A stretch of 64,000 nt of DNA, taken from Trichoplax sp. H2 (taxonomy: Eukaryota > Placozoa > Uniplacotomia > Trichoplacea). The translations under genes were made by a program, and so were the position numbers. The notes below the pieces were generated by a model, which ran no database searches, was not told where the DNA came from, and saw only the letters and a list, made by a program, of their open reading frames with translations. The stretch is from the NCBI GenBank assembly GCA_003344405.1, contig NOWV01000015.1, positions 839,459 through 903,458 of the forward strand, in the 5' to 3' direction. Below, piece by piece: positions 12,793-26,099 of the stretch (within the stretch, counting starts at the first letter, position 1; every line of letters begins with the position of its first letter).

Positions 12793-15042
12793 AAAAATCA
12801 TCTTGTACTGTAACGATTAATTATCAATTGCTACTCATTTTATTGCATTGTCAGTATATCAATTCGTGTTTAAACTTCCGATTGACTCGTTAAGTAATGA
12901 TATGAATACTGACTGAAAATAGCCTAATTTAGGTGAATTGTCTACTTCGTTCTATTACAACGTTGTGACTGTTGTAATTTATTCTGGTGTTACAATATAC
13001 GACTTACTATTTGTAGTACGCTAGTACTGTTCAAGTAACACCTTTTATACTTGTTAGTGAAAATACATAAAACCAACTATATCGCTTATTAATTAATTCA
13101 TTAAAGAGTGTAATGCTTATTTTACAACAAACCATTTTAAATTTCACGATAAGTACAGATTAATATAGTACTTAATCATCAGTGCTTCGATTAATTAATT
13201 ATTTAATTATAATCGTCAATAGTGCGGATTGGCGTTTTTGTATGGTGTTACGCTATAAAAGTTTCGATTCACATTTTTGCCCATGAGATGTAATACCCAT
13301 GAGTTAATTACAACAAGCGAAAAAAATTTTACAAATCCAAACTGAATTTTAAAGCGACCACTTGTGAACATTGCGCTGCAGAGCGATATCCAACAAATGT
13401 TCCACATTACCTTAGCCTACATGATTTAATTTTTGGATGCTTATAGATATTGAAATATATGAAATATTCAACTGTAAAGTGAATTTAGCTCTTATTCTTC
13501 ATTGATTTTATGTAAGTGGTATGGTGAATTATTTTAAATGTGTACGTATGTATACTACAATAATCTACATGTCAAAAGTTTTTGATTGTCTGTACAATAA
13601 AACATTTCTTGTTGAATATTGTGTCTTTTTATCATGATATCTGATCCGAAATAGTTACATCTACTTTCATTTATCGTTTTGATAACAAAATTAACATTAT
13701 CATTTCTATAACATCATGAAAGCACGACTGTAAACAGTTCTTTCAATTTTAGACATTATTGGAACGGACTTATCTACTTTAATTTTGATATCACCTGTTA
13801 GATGTAAAAATTGATATGGTAGACTGCTTTCATGATTGATGTATGTTGTGCTACTCTTACTCTTAACTAATGCTAACTAATTTAATTCCTTGTGTAACTA
13901 TGCATAGGTATAATACCGAAACTACTTTATACGTATGTGTATTTCACTTGTATGTACACATTACTTTTCCTTGTTGCAAATACTAATACGTGGCTATTGA
14001 GGGCTTACATACTGTACTATGCAATTTCCCTTACTAAATAAATAAAATAATTTTGCTCGTGTATGTGCGTAAATATGTGTTAATGGTTTTATATCTGCTC
14101 TATTAATCTCTCTCTATGCGTATATTTTTGAATTTTGCAATATATCTTGTACCTTTAATGACACTATGGCACGTAATTAAATAAACGTGAGATAGGTAGT
14201 ATATATATTCATATTATTTAATCAATGTGTGTTGGAATATTTAAGGCTAGTCTCGTAAAATCTGCAACTGCGTGTCTGCAGTACGATTTTACTAAATTGT
14301 ATCGTCTCTCTAGTGATCAAACAGAGTGATATTTTATCAGTGAATAGTCAAGAGTTATTTATAAGACGCATGCAATAAATTTACTAAACTTAACGCACAT
14401 TTGTGCCTAAGAAAGTCAATAAATTGAATATATCGTCTGATTAAAATTCGAACCATAAACAACTTATCACATCGCAGCATAAATCATTATTTGTTTTTTA
14501 ATAAGACAGTCCTCTGAAGAATCCATAAGATACGTCTGCATATAGTTAATTCTATACTATAGTTTTAGTTTACATACGTTACTCAGACATTCGAATACAT
14601 AGTTCTCAATCTGTATCTCTATAGAAAGTAAAAAACGTGAAAAGAATGATAAAACTCTTTTATATATTCATAGAAAGATTGTACTGATTAAAATTCATAA
14701 GACAGTTGTGAGTTTTATCTAGAATTTGCTGAATCGATTGACCGATATTACGAATACACCTGTAGAACAGAGGTAACTAATTCTACTGCATATATAATTA
14801 TAATATAATAATCACTGTCCATTGCGGTGGAAATTTATACACTCCGAAATAGATAATCTGATCATTAAATTCATCGAAGCAAATATATAACAGAAATATC
14901 ACAAATCTATAGGTGATGTCGAAAGATTGCAATAAAATTCGGGGATATGAAAATTGGTAATAAGGTCTAATGGATCATTAGGTATCCCTATTATTAATTA
15001 TCAATAGAAAATATACAAAGGAAAATATTTAAAAATACTACA
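12793..15042. other. Intergenic DNA downstream of PANK
   Basis: Holds the 3' flank of PANK and the 3' flank of copy 1 (convergent). AATAAA-type words occur near 13600 and 14040. No gene or clear repeat was seen. Confidence 0.5.
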
Positions 15043-16920
15043 TCAGAATAATAATTGCTTTTTCAACAACGTTATTTGCTGATCATTAAATTGATATAAA
15101 CCAGGATAATGTAATCGTTCAATTTCTAATTGTTTCATTAATAATTTTATGGCCAATTGGGCGTCTTCTCCTTGCAAATGGAATCGATCAGCTTTTTCAC
15201 TTTGGTTTAATTTCTTATAATCGGATAAGTAATATGCAGCTAAATTGAAATGATGGCCTTGCCAGTAACCACTTAAATTTTGATCCTTAGCGCCACATTG
15301 AAATCGAAATGAAATTGGCATATAAGCCATCTTACCAGGGAAACATCTCTTTCTAACATTTTCCATTAAATCCAAGGGGAAATTTAAATGTAAGTTATCA
15401 TATTGCAGTATAATTGAGTTGCCATTACGAATGGATGATAGTACAGTATTTAAAGCAGATCTCCTAGCATACAATAATCTTTCAAGGCTTATTTCCACAA
15501 ATTGATACCTTTTAAGACTGCTATCGTATAACTGAGTTTGTAATTGTACACTAGCTTTCGATGAACCAACAACCATTAATGTAAATTGGTCGTCATGAGT
15601 ATGGTTATAATAACGTTCAAGTTGCCTTAAAAAAAATCGAAATGCATTAATATTTTCATTGGCAATCATAATAACAATATAAACGTGAACTTTGTTATTC
15701 CACTGTAAATCGACAAGATTACATATTTTATCTGTACTACGATATTTATATAAATATTCCGAGATGCGATAGAGCGGCTTTCTAAATTTTTCTTTAATGA
15801 TAATATCGACTAGATAACGACTTCCACGCGCACGATCTGATTTCTGTTCAACACCATGGACATGAACTAATTCAAATTTCCCTTTATTTTTTTTATTAAT
15901 ATGATTTAGAAGTGATTCAACTATGCGGTAAGCTTCTTCTTTCTCGAATTCATGAATGGAATTGCTGACATCATTTTTACTGGCGACAGGATTAAATCTT
16001 CCATAGATCTGATGCTGAATAGTGGATAAATAATACATAATGTTCACTACGTTAACACTCCGTTCAGGTGGTACTACATAGCTTGGACGACCATAAGAGC
16101 AGAATTTTAATGCTTCATCCAGATAACGTCGATTTAATCGTGGTAATAAATGGAAACTTTGATTGAATTTAGCAAGTTGTTCTAGCGACTTAATTGCAAT
16201 CGTTGGTGTTCGAGGAGAAGTTGAATTGACTGTTGGACTATGATGGCGTGAAATTTTGATATAATTGGAAGGTAATGAGATAGATCGTCGCGATATAGTA
16301 TGATATGTATTGGATGGATCAGTTCGAGACATTTTCCAACCGACCTTGATAAATCCTCGACCAGTGGCACGTGTATGTAAAGCTTCGATCCAATATTTTC
16401 TTCTACTATCTAAACGGATAAAATTGGAAATTTGTTGATGTTGTTGCTTATTTTGCTTAGATTGGAATAATCGATAGTCGACTTGAGCAATTTTTTTAGC
16501 ATTATCAGGATTAGTATCGTGACTAAGCCATAGCTCAGCACCATCATCAGCAACGATAGCAAATTGATAATAGGATGTCACTTCAGGATGGATATAGCCG
16601 AAAATTCTTTGGCCATGACTACCGCCATCAAATTGCGATTGGAATTGATCAATGGCTTGACAAACGGTTGGATTATGAGGGAAAGTCGATAGTTTTCTTA
16701 AATCGCCTATATGATTAAGACAGTTATCGCTACTTTCCCAACGATACAAGCATAAATTGCCTCTTGTATTAACTTCTTGAACGTTTCCTTCATGGCATTG
16801 ACAATAAGGCATTGAAATTAGATCTTGAGCTCGATTAAATTCTCGCGTGTAGAGTACTATTAAATATAAAATGCCAATCGATAATAGGATAACCAATTTA
16901 CTCTTACTAATCTTGGTCAT
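15043..16920 (-). CDS. B4GALNT3/4-like PA14 glycosyltransferase, copy 1 (altered active site)
   Basis: Single-exon frame of 625 residues with no sign of splicing. The N-terminus has a short basic cytoplasmic tail and a membrane anchor at about residues 8-25, giving type II Golgi topology. A cysteine motif (LCLYRWESSDNC...DLRKLSTFPHNPTVC) precedes a PA14 domain at about 102-197 (GQRIFGYIHPEVTSYYQF, AELWLS). The C-terminal half is a CHGN-type GT-A domain (HVYIVIMIANENINAFRFFL, ENVRKRCFPGKMAYMPI). Known relatives add GalNAc beta-1,4 to GlcNAc. Here the usual DLH triplet is interrupted by an Asn (DNLH, residues 508-511) and WGGED is LQGED (about 582-586). The acidic pair survives but metal or donor binding could be impaired, so it may be weakly active or a pseudoenzyme. 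The frame is intact, which argues for retained function. Confidence 0.85.
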   Translation of the reverse strand: MTKISKSKLVILLSIGILYLIVLYTREFNRAQDLISMPYCQCHEGNVQEVNTRGNLCLYRWESSDNCLNHIGDLRKLSTFPHNPTVCQAIDQFQSQFDGGSHGQRIFGYIHPEVTSYYQFAIVADDGAELWLSHDTNPDNAKKIAQVDYRLFQSKQNKQQHQQISNFIRLDSRRKYWIEALHTRATGRGFIKVGWKMSRTDPSNTYHTISRRSISLPSNYIKISRHHSPTVNSTSPRTPTIAIKSLEQLAKFNQSFHLLPRLNRRYLDEALKFCSYGRPSYVVPPERSVNVVNIMYYLSTIQHQIYGRFNPVASKNDVSNSIHEFEKEEAYRIVESLLNHINKKNKGKFELVHVHGVEQKSDRARGSRYLVDIIIKEKFRKPLYRISEYLYKYRSTDKICNLVDLQWNNKVHVYIVIMIANENINAFRFFLRQLERYYNHTHDDQFTLMVVGSSKASVQLQTQLYDSSLKRYQFVEISLERLLYARRSALNTVLSSIRNGNSIILQYDNLHLNFPLDLMENVRKRCFPGKMAYMPISFRFQCGAKDQNLSGYWQGHHFNLAAYYLSDYKKLNQSEKADRFHLQGEDAQLAIKLLMKQLEIERLHYPGLYQFNDQQITLLKKQLLF

Positions 16921-17153
16921 GACGACTGTTTGGCTTGATGCTTTGATGATCTCGGTAAGAATAAGTTTAAAATTGAATAATTATCCTTTCACATACGTCG
17001 TTTATGAAATGGACAAGCTGAAGGATTCAATTTAATTCATGGTTACTACCACTTTGTCATTCTTGCTAAATCCAAGCGATCATAACGTAAAATCTACTGC
17101 AATCTACTCAAAAATTGAAGAAATAAAAAATAGAGCCAATCAGTCACAGTTAT
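16921..17153. other. Upstream flank of copy 1
   Basis: Short 5' flanking stretch between copy 1 and the solo LTR. It should contain the copy 1 promoter, but no motif could be assigned. Confidence 0.4.
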
Positions 17154-17158
17154 ACTGT

Positions 17159-17710
17159 TGTAATGTAACTTAGTATTGTGATTGTAGACTGTTAGCCATG
17201 TTTAGTATAATATATGGTAGATATTTATCCTAAGAGATATTTGGTAGCCATAACTATAGACTGTAGTGGTATAAACTCTATGCTAGAGTACAAATGACTA
17301 TATACAGTAAGGTGTTGAGTTATTAATAAGGTTCTAGGTAAAAATAGAATCGTAAATCATATATTAGGATATGGTTAATTTATTGTACTTTGGTCGGTGT
17401 GAATAATGTCTACATAAATACTGTATTCGTATCCATATCAAATTAATGATAGTCCGCAGTAGAATAGTGTTACTAAGAATAATTTAACCATGTGTAAAAT
17501 AAGGTAAAAGGTTGCCATGCGGATTGTAGCTGCCAATGTTACGAAAAGTATAAAAGCATGCAACTTTCGATTATTCTGTTCGTTCGTTGTAGAAGTCTTT
17601 AGTAGTAGTATTCGGCTAGAGTAGAACTGTGTGTAGTTAATCTTTGTATACGATTCAATAAAGCCCTAATTTTTCTAAAATTGGGAATTTCGTGATCGGT
17701 ATATATCACA
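17159..17710 (+). mobile_element. Solo LTR of a retrotransposon
   Basis: A 552-bp segment begins TGTAATG and ends TATCACA, giving TGT...ACA ends. It is flanked by a perfect 5-bp direct repeat, ACTGT, at 17154-17158 and 17711-17715. Inside, a TATA box (TATAAAA, 17549-17555) is followed 108 bp later by AATAAA (17657-17662), the layout of U3-R-U5 with promoter and polyadenylation signal on the plus strand. No second LTR, primer-binding site or polymerase frame is next to it, so it appears to be a solo LTR left by recombination. The superfamily cannot be told from the LTR alone; 5-bp duplications fit Ty3/gypsy, copia or BEL/Pao. Confidence 0.78.
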
Positions 17711-17715
17711 ACTGT

Positions 17716-20460
17716 ACTAGTATGTACACAGAGAAATAATAGCAGCAATTCTACAGATATTTTTTAACTACATTATTGAAGTCATGTATAGAATAGAAAA
17801 GGGAAGAAAAATGCTATAGTTAGAGTAGGATAATTCATTGGAAAAAGAACAAGGTCATTAATGTTTGATCTGGTTGAACAATAAAAATCAAAACAAAAAC
17901 TAGTAATTCTGCTGATTCTCTAATACAAGAAATGAAAGAAAGGAAATAAAAAGAATAAATATCTTTAATTCTACTGAACTTTACCTACAATTACGACATA
18001 ACATGGCCTAAATCGAGTTGTTCTATTCAATTTTGTATGACTGAATAATGATTATCTGACTTGAATAGATTTAGCTATCCAAAACAAAATTGAATTATCA
18101 AGGGTATTTTTCCATATAAAGTTTTCAATGTCTTTTGCTTTTCTTCCCTACTATTTTAACGTAAATCAGGATAAATTAATCATCAACGGCGTTTACTGTA
18201 TTTGACATTCGACCCAACTATCACAAGACTACAAGAAGCATTTCAAATAGGATTAATTGTAGCTTATTTCCTCTTCATCAGATAGCAATCGGGTAAGAGA
18301 AACGGACAAAAATCATTGTTGAACAGAGAGTACAGTAGTAGTCAATTTTTCTTTCATTCGCTTTCTCTCTCTCTCGTGGTAAAAGGTTTTTAAACGCTAT
18401 AACATTGAAACAGGGTGTAACTTATACTTTATTTAGTCGATCCATTAGGCATGAAATAATGCTAACCGATTGATTGGCTGTGCATAAGATGTCATTGAAA
18501 TTCTTGGAATTTTACGAGAACAATTTTGTAATTCAATTAGTGAATAACATTTAGCAATACGAAAGAGATGGCTGTAGTTTAGCGTTGGTCTTCGCCAATA
18601 ACCAGATTGATACTGTAACGAATTTGATGATAGTTTTATCATTTTGATACTATCCTAATGTAGATTAAATAACAGCAAAGGTTATTTTCATTGATCTATC
18701 TACTAAAATTTTCGGTTAGTCTAAAATGTATTGATGTTAACCTATACCCAAAGAATGACATTTGGCAATAGATTTAAATATTTTTTTCAATGAAAATAAA
18801 TTACTTTAGATGGACAACAACTTTTGCTAACGATACTTTATGTTGACGATATTGGGTGTTAATTTAGTTGGGGTGATTCAATTGGGAAAGGTATGATGAT
18901 CGATACCATAAAATACAAAAAAAGAAAGATGCCCTGTCGGTCGATTAGCATTGATATAAGGCCTATCGTATTTGCCAACATGGTTAGAACTCCAAACAAA
19001 ATTACATCAAAACGGCCAACATCAAAGAAAAAGTGCTGAGCCTTTAACAACTACCGATTGTTCATGGCCACTTCGTCACGTAGACTGATAGTATAGCGGT
19101 TTTCAAGTTCTTTATGGGATTTTAATGACTGTTGAGGCTATCGATTTCCACGATGAAAATCACAATTAGAATGTTTCAAAATAGAAACGGGAGACATTTA
19201 TCGATCGAAAAATTCAATGATAAATGATGGTGATAAAGTCGATATTAATAAAGTTATAAAATGACTACCGTTATTCTAGCAAGATTTTTTTAGGTAGACA
19301 ATATGACTAGTTTTGCTGACTGAGATTGTTACAGTCTTTAAAGTAAAATAATTCTATATCGCTATCCCATTAAGGCTATGGTAGCGGAAACAGAATAGGC
19401 TATAAGTATGACATCGATTAACGTATATCAGGGATAGCGTAGGATAGTTGACTGCCTATCGATGTTGTCAAGTGAATAAGAACTCATTTTATCGTTAGGA
19501 AAACTTTGGCCAGAGACTTTAAGAGAAAAGGTTATTTAACGGTTATCTATCGCTATGATAGAACGCAAAAGGATAGTACTTAAAGTATTTTTCTTACTTA
19601 CATGTAATATTGAATATTGTATAAAATGTTCAAGCAGAAAAATTGAAGAATTCAAGACAAGCGAGATGGGGCAAAACGGACGACCGGTAAACCCTTGGCG
19701 TACGACTATCTTTTCCACTGTTAATTTTTCTTTGAAGTCTTTTTTTCTCCTTTTCTTCCTTTCTTTAATACGCTAGAGTAGCCTAACGCAAGTGATTGAA
19801 AAGTATTTAGTCGTTATACTACCATTAATTATATATTAGTGTTGGCTAACAGTAGGTGAAGAAGACAATCAAAGTTATTACGATAACAAGGGCGTTCAGA
19901 TTAAAAGAAAAGAATACAGTTATTTTTTTCCTGCTCTTTTTTAACTCAGTAAAATAACATTAGGGTAATATCCTTATTATAATGTTAATGCATAAAACTA
20001 ACAAAGGTATTATCCATTTTTCTACTCTTCTAATTGTATTGTTGTATCCAATTTTATTTGCATAAATAATGCCAAGCAAAGCGATCCAAATGAATAGATG
20101 ATTATTGACAACTTTTTTACTAGCACAGTGGACAGATGACTCACAACTTGGTCAATAAACTGCAGTTGTTCTTATTAATATCAATTGCTGGCATTAAAGC
20201 CTATCAAGGTATAATTCATCGCTAACGTCAATAAAAACCATATGCCACAGACAATGATGTTCTAGCAGTAATTTATACCACTACAAGTCCATCATGATCT
20301 CAGCGTGCTTTCTTGGAGCTCTTTGATGATATCAAGAATATTTTCTCACCCCGTCGACGAAAATAATATTCAAAATGGTTGATTGCTACTGTTAACCCAT
20401 TTCATCCCAGATGATAGAACCCATTCTACACCTTGGCCTCGCTAAACTACCTTACGAAAT
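17716..20460. other. Intergenic DNA, no gene recognised
   Basis: AT-rich sequence with scattered short frames. A minus-strand hydrophobic frame at 18859-19050 and another at 18445-18642 have no splice context or recognisable motif. No clear repeats. Confidence 0.4.
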
Positions 20461-20469
20461 AATGAGTAT

Positions 20470-22680
20470 ATTCTTTCTTCAATCACTTCCTTACCAATCC
20501 ATGATCCATAAACCGTTATCGAGTTCATTTACGGAAATGAAATTGCGCTTTCCCTACATTGGAATTTACACGTAGAACTATCAATTCCGTCATTAGACGT
20601 GTACGGAAATGATCACTATACAGTATAATTAATGCTTCTTTATCGACCATGTCCTTGTCAATCTAGGATCATCATACTAGATCACTAATGCTTCTTTTAA
20701 TAATTCATTAGACTGTTGGCGAGTTTATTTACAGAAATGAAATTACTTCCTTCCTACGTTGTATTTTATGCGTATGTAGAACTGTAAATTTCATCTCTGA
20801 ATGTGTCAGAAAATCCTACTGTATCATTTATGCTCCTTGTTCAACCCCTGCCTTACCAATAAATAATCCAAAAGTAGTTATCGAGCCTATTTACGGAAAG
20901 AGAATTTCTTTCTTACTACACATTAGAACGATAACTTATACTACTAGATGTGTATAGAAATAATCATGATAGAATCCACCATACTCCTTCATCCATCTCT
21001 TCTTTGCCAGTAAACAATCCATAAGACTGTTATGAAATTGACTTCTTCCTCTATTACAAGGCGTCATACTTTAGTTTATGATTATAAATTCTATCCGTAT
21101 ATGTATAATTTATATGCCCCTTCTTCAATCGCTTATTAGCCAATACATAATATAGAAGACCGTTATCAAGTATGGAAATGAAATTGGTTTTCTGCCATGT
21201 TGTAGTTTATGTAGATTATAGCGTATGGATAGAAATGGTGATCATCAAACTCACGCTCTCTTTTTAATTACATCCTTGTCAATGAGCGTATAGGATCCAT
21301 AACGCTGCTATCGAGTCCATTGATGAATACGAAATGGCTTCTTTTAGAACCTAAAGCTTATTCCCACCCCGCTGAGCTAGAGGAACAGATTATATATAAC
21401 AATCATTTCTATCACAATACGACATACGTATTCGCATGTCTGGAAATGATGATCATCACGCGCTGTCTTCCATAAATTCTTTACCAATAACTAATCGATA
21501 ACACTACTATAAAGTGGCTTTATGGCAATCAAGTTGCTTTCTTCTAATCCGCTAATCCAATCGATTACTTTATAAACCACTTTACCACTTTGTGCACGTG
21601 AAAATAATAATTAACATACAACACTCTTTCTTTCAAAGCACTTTCTTGGCAATAAACTTATCAATGCTATCGAGTTTATTTACAGCTGTGAAATTGCTTC
21701 TTTCTCTTCAATTAATCCAATGACATTGTAAGCTACTATAGCACGATACTCTTTCTTCCAAGCTACTATCCTAGCAATAAATGGCCAACGACTTGCTATC
21801 GTATTCATTGACGGCAATAAAACTGCCTCTTTCTGTCCTGTGATCCAATAGATTATAAACTATTCTACCACTTTATGTGAATGAAAAGAATGAACAAGTA
21901 ACACTTTCTTTCAAGCAACTATCCTGATAAAAAAAAGTTACCAGCAACATTGCTATCGAGTTTATTGACGACAGTGAAATTGCTTCTTTCTATCCTCTTG
22001 ATAGATTATAAACTAATCTACCACTCTATGTACGTATGAAAAGTAAGAACAAACAAACTCTTTCTTTCAAGCTACTATCCTGGCAATAAATTGCCAATAA
22101 CCCTGCTATCAAGTTCATTAACGACATTAAAAATTGCTTCTTACTATTCTGTTGATCCGATAGACTATAAACTACTATATCTTGAATGCTTATGAAAATA
22201 ATAACCACCCTTTCTCCCAAATCGCTAATCATGGCAATAAATTATCAACAACCCTGGAATCAAGTCCGTGTACAGAATTAAAAATGGCCCACTTCATTTT
22301 CGTTGATCCAACTGACGACTCTAGATACCATCTAATGAGTGTGTAGTGTAGGCGAAGAGAAATGACAGAGGAACAGACTAAATACCTTATTCCTTCCTCA
22401 ATTGATTCAGTCTATTACCTTACAAGTAGCTACTCGCATAACATGAAAATAATCATCACTAAAAACGTATTGAACTTACAACGTATACGGAAATTCAGCA
22501 GGCAATTGCTGTTTAATGGATCCAATGAATCCTTTCCACACAATTTTAGCTACCACACGCAATCGATCTTCGCACAATGCTTTTCCCCTAACTAAATCTT
22601 GACAATAAAATGTCAATAATACGATCATAGAGTTCATAGGCCGGAATAAAAAATTGGCCTAGGACGACGATAACTTCTGC
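20470..22680. repeat. Decayed tandem repeat array, about 12-13 units of ~125-160 bp
   Basis: Recurring segments share the order CTTTCTTTCAAG, then CTATCCTGGCAATAAA, then GCTATCGAGTTCATT, then GAAATTGCTTCTTTC, then CCAATAGATTATAAACTA. The best-conserved units start near 21620, 21750, 21900, 22057 and 22205. Units become more diverged toward 20470 and toward 22560-22680. No protein frame runs through the array. Confidence 0.75.
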
Positions 22681-22689
22681 TTTAGTTGA

Positions 22690-25600
22690 TATAATTGAAC
22701 GTACTTCTTGTTTTAACACTTAAAATTTATCCACTGTCAAGTGTAATAATAAGCTGGCCTCAATGTAAAAATATCATTGGACAACATAATATAAATATAC
22801 TCATCCTACATGACAATGACTTAATTGGATTCTACTTTATTTTTCTTCTATACTCAAGTTCAATATTAGGATTAAGATTCACAATATAACTTATTCTTAA
22901 TCATGAGTTCTTTCAGTCGTGAATGATAATAAACACCTCATTGATCAAATTTTAAATAGGTCGAAAAATGATATCATGAATGGTACATTAATTTCCAACA
23001 GCTTATGATGTCGTTGGAATGGAATCAATTTCATCGCTACTCGGGTTCAATATTAGGATTGAAACTCCTAAGATAAATCTTTTGCCAATCAACCAAATTG
23101 GTCAACGATAAAATCATGAGGATAAACAATTGATTGACTCACTGTTGAACAGTGTAGATTATCCTTCATTCACTTGGATAATTTACAATGTTTCAATAGC
23201 ATTTTTTTTTTCTACGTTAATAATCAAGTTCAATGTTGGATTTAAAATTCTTCGCGTACGTTAATTTATAATCGGCATAATCTGCCTGGGATAGCTATAA
23301 GAATAGAGCTAACAATTCATGAATTTATTGTACCGATATTTCTATCCTTCTGCGGTATTAATTCGGATCGTTTACAACAATTTCATTTGGCTCTACTCTC
23401 CATTTCTTCAAAGTTAACAAGTTTAATCCCTAGAATGTTATTATATACCATTATTTATGAACTGGCTACAGTACCGGTATTTAACGGTATATCATTTTCT
23501 CATCTACTCCGATATTTTACAAGGATTTTCTCATAGTTGATTTTGTCCAGTTTTCTTTAATGCTAAAGTGGAATATTAACATCAAGATTTATAGGCCGTA
23601 ATTTATTAACTCCCTATTTAATGATCTATCTTCCCTCATCTACTCTGATGGTTTACAATGATTTAATAGATTCTACCCTCTCTTTCCTCAATGCTAAAAT
23701 TGAATATTAGGATCAAGGTTCATAGTATTTATCGTCTTGCTATTTAATGGTATATCGTCCTCATTAACCGTGATGGTTTACAATGATTTAATTACTTCTA
23801 CCCTCTTTTTCTCAATGCTAAAATTCAATATTAGTATTAAAATTCGTGCAATTCATCAATTTGCTGCTTTGTGGTATAGTCCTTTTTCATCCACTGCAGT
23901 GCTTACAATAATTTAATTGTTTTCAACCTTATTTTCTTCAATAGTAAAGTTCAACACTAGGGTTAAGATTGATGGGATAATAATATGTTTCTAATCGACA
24001 TGATTTAGAAAGGACAAGTGATGGGAACTCGTAAACAATTCGTGAATTTAATGAACGTTTAACCTTATATTTATCCCCTTCCATTCGAATAGTTTATACA
24101 GATTTTAATTGGATTCCATTCTATTTTTTATTACTCAAGTTCAATATTAGGATTGCGAATCATAGCATAATTTATTTCCAAAGGAAGTAATTTGTCAGGA
24201 ATTACTCATAAGTAAATAATAAACAGTTCATTAACTTACGTTTAAACAGCCTTCCTTCTGCTTTATTTGCACGCGTTGTTTACAATTTTAAAATGATTTC
24301 CATGAAATCCATTTTATTTTCTTCAATATCTCGATACAATATCAGAATTAAATGCTTATAGTATCATTTATTTCTAGAATAGGCCAACTTGCCAAGGGAG
24401 AACTTATATGAGCATTTACTCGTTTAAGTTACTGCTTAACGGTATATCTTAATCCTAGATGCACTTGAAGGGTTTATAATGATTCAGTTGGATTTTACTC
24501 CATTTTCTTCAATTTGAATATAAGAGTTAAAACCCTTGGTATAATTCATTTTGAATTAATGTGGCCCGATAAGGATAAGTCAAATGACCACCTTTGATGC
24601 TTTACGAACTCCGTGTTAATAGCCTATTTTACGCCTAGATTTATTTGCAGAAAAATGACAATGACTTAAATGGACACTACTCTCTTGGCATTCATATTCT
24701 AGTTCTATATTAGGGTTATGATTTATGACCTAATTAATTTTGCGTGATACAAACTGACATAACTGAATAAGTCATAAAAACATCATTAGTGATTCATTGA
24801 TTAATAAGACTATTTATTAGTGGCTTATGACTCACTGATTACTAAGATCACCCATTAACAGTTTACTACAGATAGTTTAATATTTTAGCTTAGATCTACA
24901 TGCAGAATTGACAACAATTTAATTTGATTCTACTCTGTTGACTTAAATTCCCAAGGACTAATAAGATTCAAGGCCTGATTGAATTTTAATCGATACAAAA
25001 TGACAAGTCATAATAAGATCATTACCGATTTACTGAATCTGTGTTTCATTAATGGCTTACTTTAATTTACACGTACTTGTAGTATACGAGTGTGTAACAA
25101 TAATTTCATCGGGCTCTACTCATTGACTTTAATGTTGAAGTTCTTTAGTAGGGTTAAGACTTATGATGTAATTGATTTTTAATCGAAACAAGGATATGTC
25201 ATCCGAATATGCTTGCTAAATATTTTTATCTCATGGCCTATTTTAACTGAAGATACGCGTACACTCATATTATTTACAACAGTTTATTAATAAGAGCCTA
25301 CTCTACTGACTTAATTATTCAAGTTCTACCTTGAATGCACTAGTATTAGGTTTCATGACATGGCTGATTAGCAATAGATATAAACGAACAATGTATAATA
25401 GACTTTTTTAGCCTAGATTTACTAGTAGAATTGACAAGGATTTTAATGGATTCTACTCTATTGACTTTAATATTCAAGTTCTATATTACGGTTAAAATTT
25501 ATGCCCTAATTGATTTTAATTAACGTAATCCAATAAAAATAAATCAGAAGAACATTATCAACAGCTCATTAATTTAATGCCTAGTTATATGTACTATAGC

Positions 25601-25760
25601 GTATATAAATATTACCGCGAGTAGTTGACAACGATTTTAATTGGATTCTACTCTATTTCAATTAATGCTAAGTTAAATATTAGCATTAATGCTCATAGCG
25701 TTGTTCATTAGCAATCAATATTGTTCTATCAGATTCATTAGAAGCCCACTTATTTTTTAA
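22690..25760. repeat. Second decayed tandem repeat array, about 15-18 units of ~130-240 bp
   Basis: Units share GTTTACAATGATTTAATTGG, then ATTCTACTCT with ATTTTCTTCA, then AAGTTCAATATTAGG, then GATTAAGATTCATAG, often followed by TTAATCG and CATTAATGA-like words. Recognisable units begin near 22810, 23010, 23190, 23370, 23520, 23650, 23780, 23910, 24090, 24280, 24475, 24660, 24905, 25105, 25280, 25435 and 25630. Divergence between units is high, so the array is old. Confidence 0.7.
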
Positions 25761-26099
25761 CAGCTTAAGTCAAATATTAGGATTATTACGTAGCTCATTA
25801 TTAATCAATATCATCTGATAACCATAAATCATAGGTATATTCGCGTACTAAGCATAACACGATCTAATAGTTTCATACTACGCTAAACAAATTTGCATAC
25901 ATTATGGCATTATGCCTAATTGGGTTCTACTATTATTTTCTTAATACTACAATTTCAATATTAAGATAAAGACTCATAGTGCAATTAATTTCTAATCGGC
26001 ACCTTCCGATAAGTTATAAGAACGTTATAAATAATTCAATGACGGACTCTTTCATGATACTGTTTGTACTGAACAGTATATTAATGCTTTCCGAACACC

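Noticed and set aside
18445-19050. Two minus-strand frames that could be exons of a small membrane protein
   Set aside because: No plausible splice sites join them; hydrophobic frames are common by chance in AT-rich DNA.
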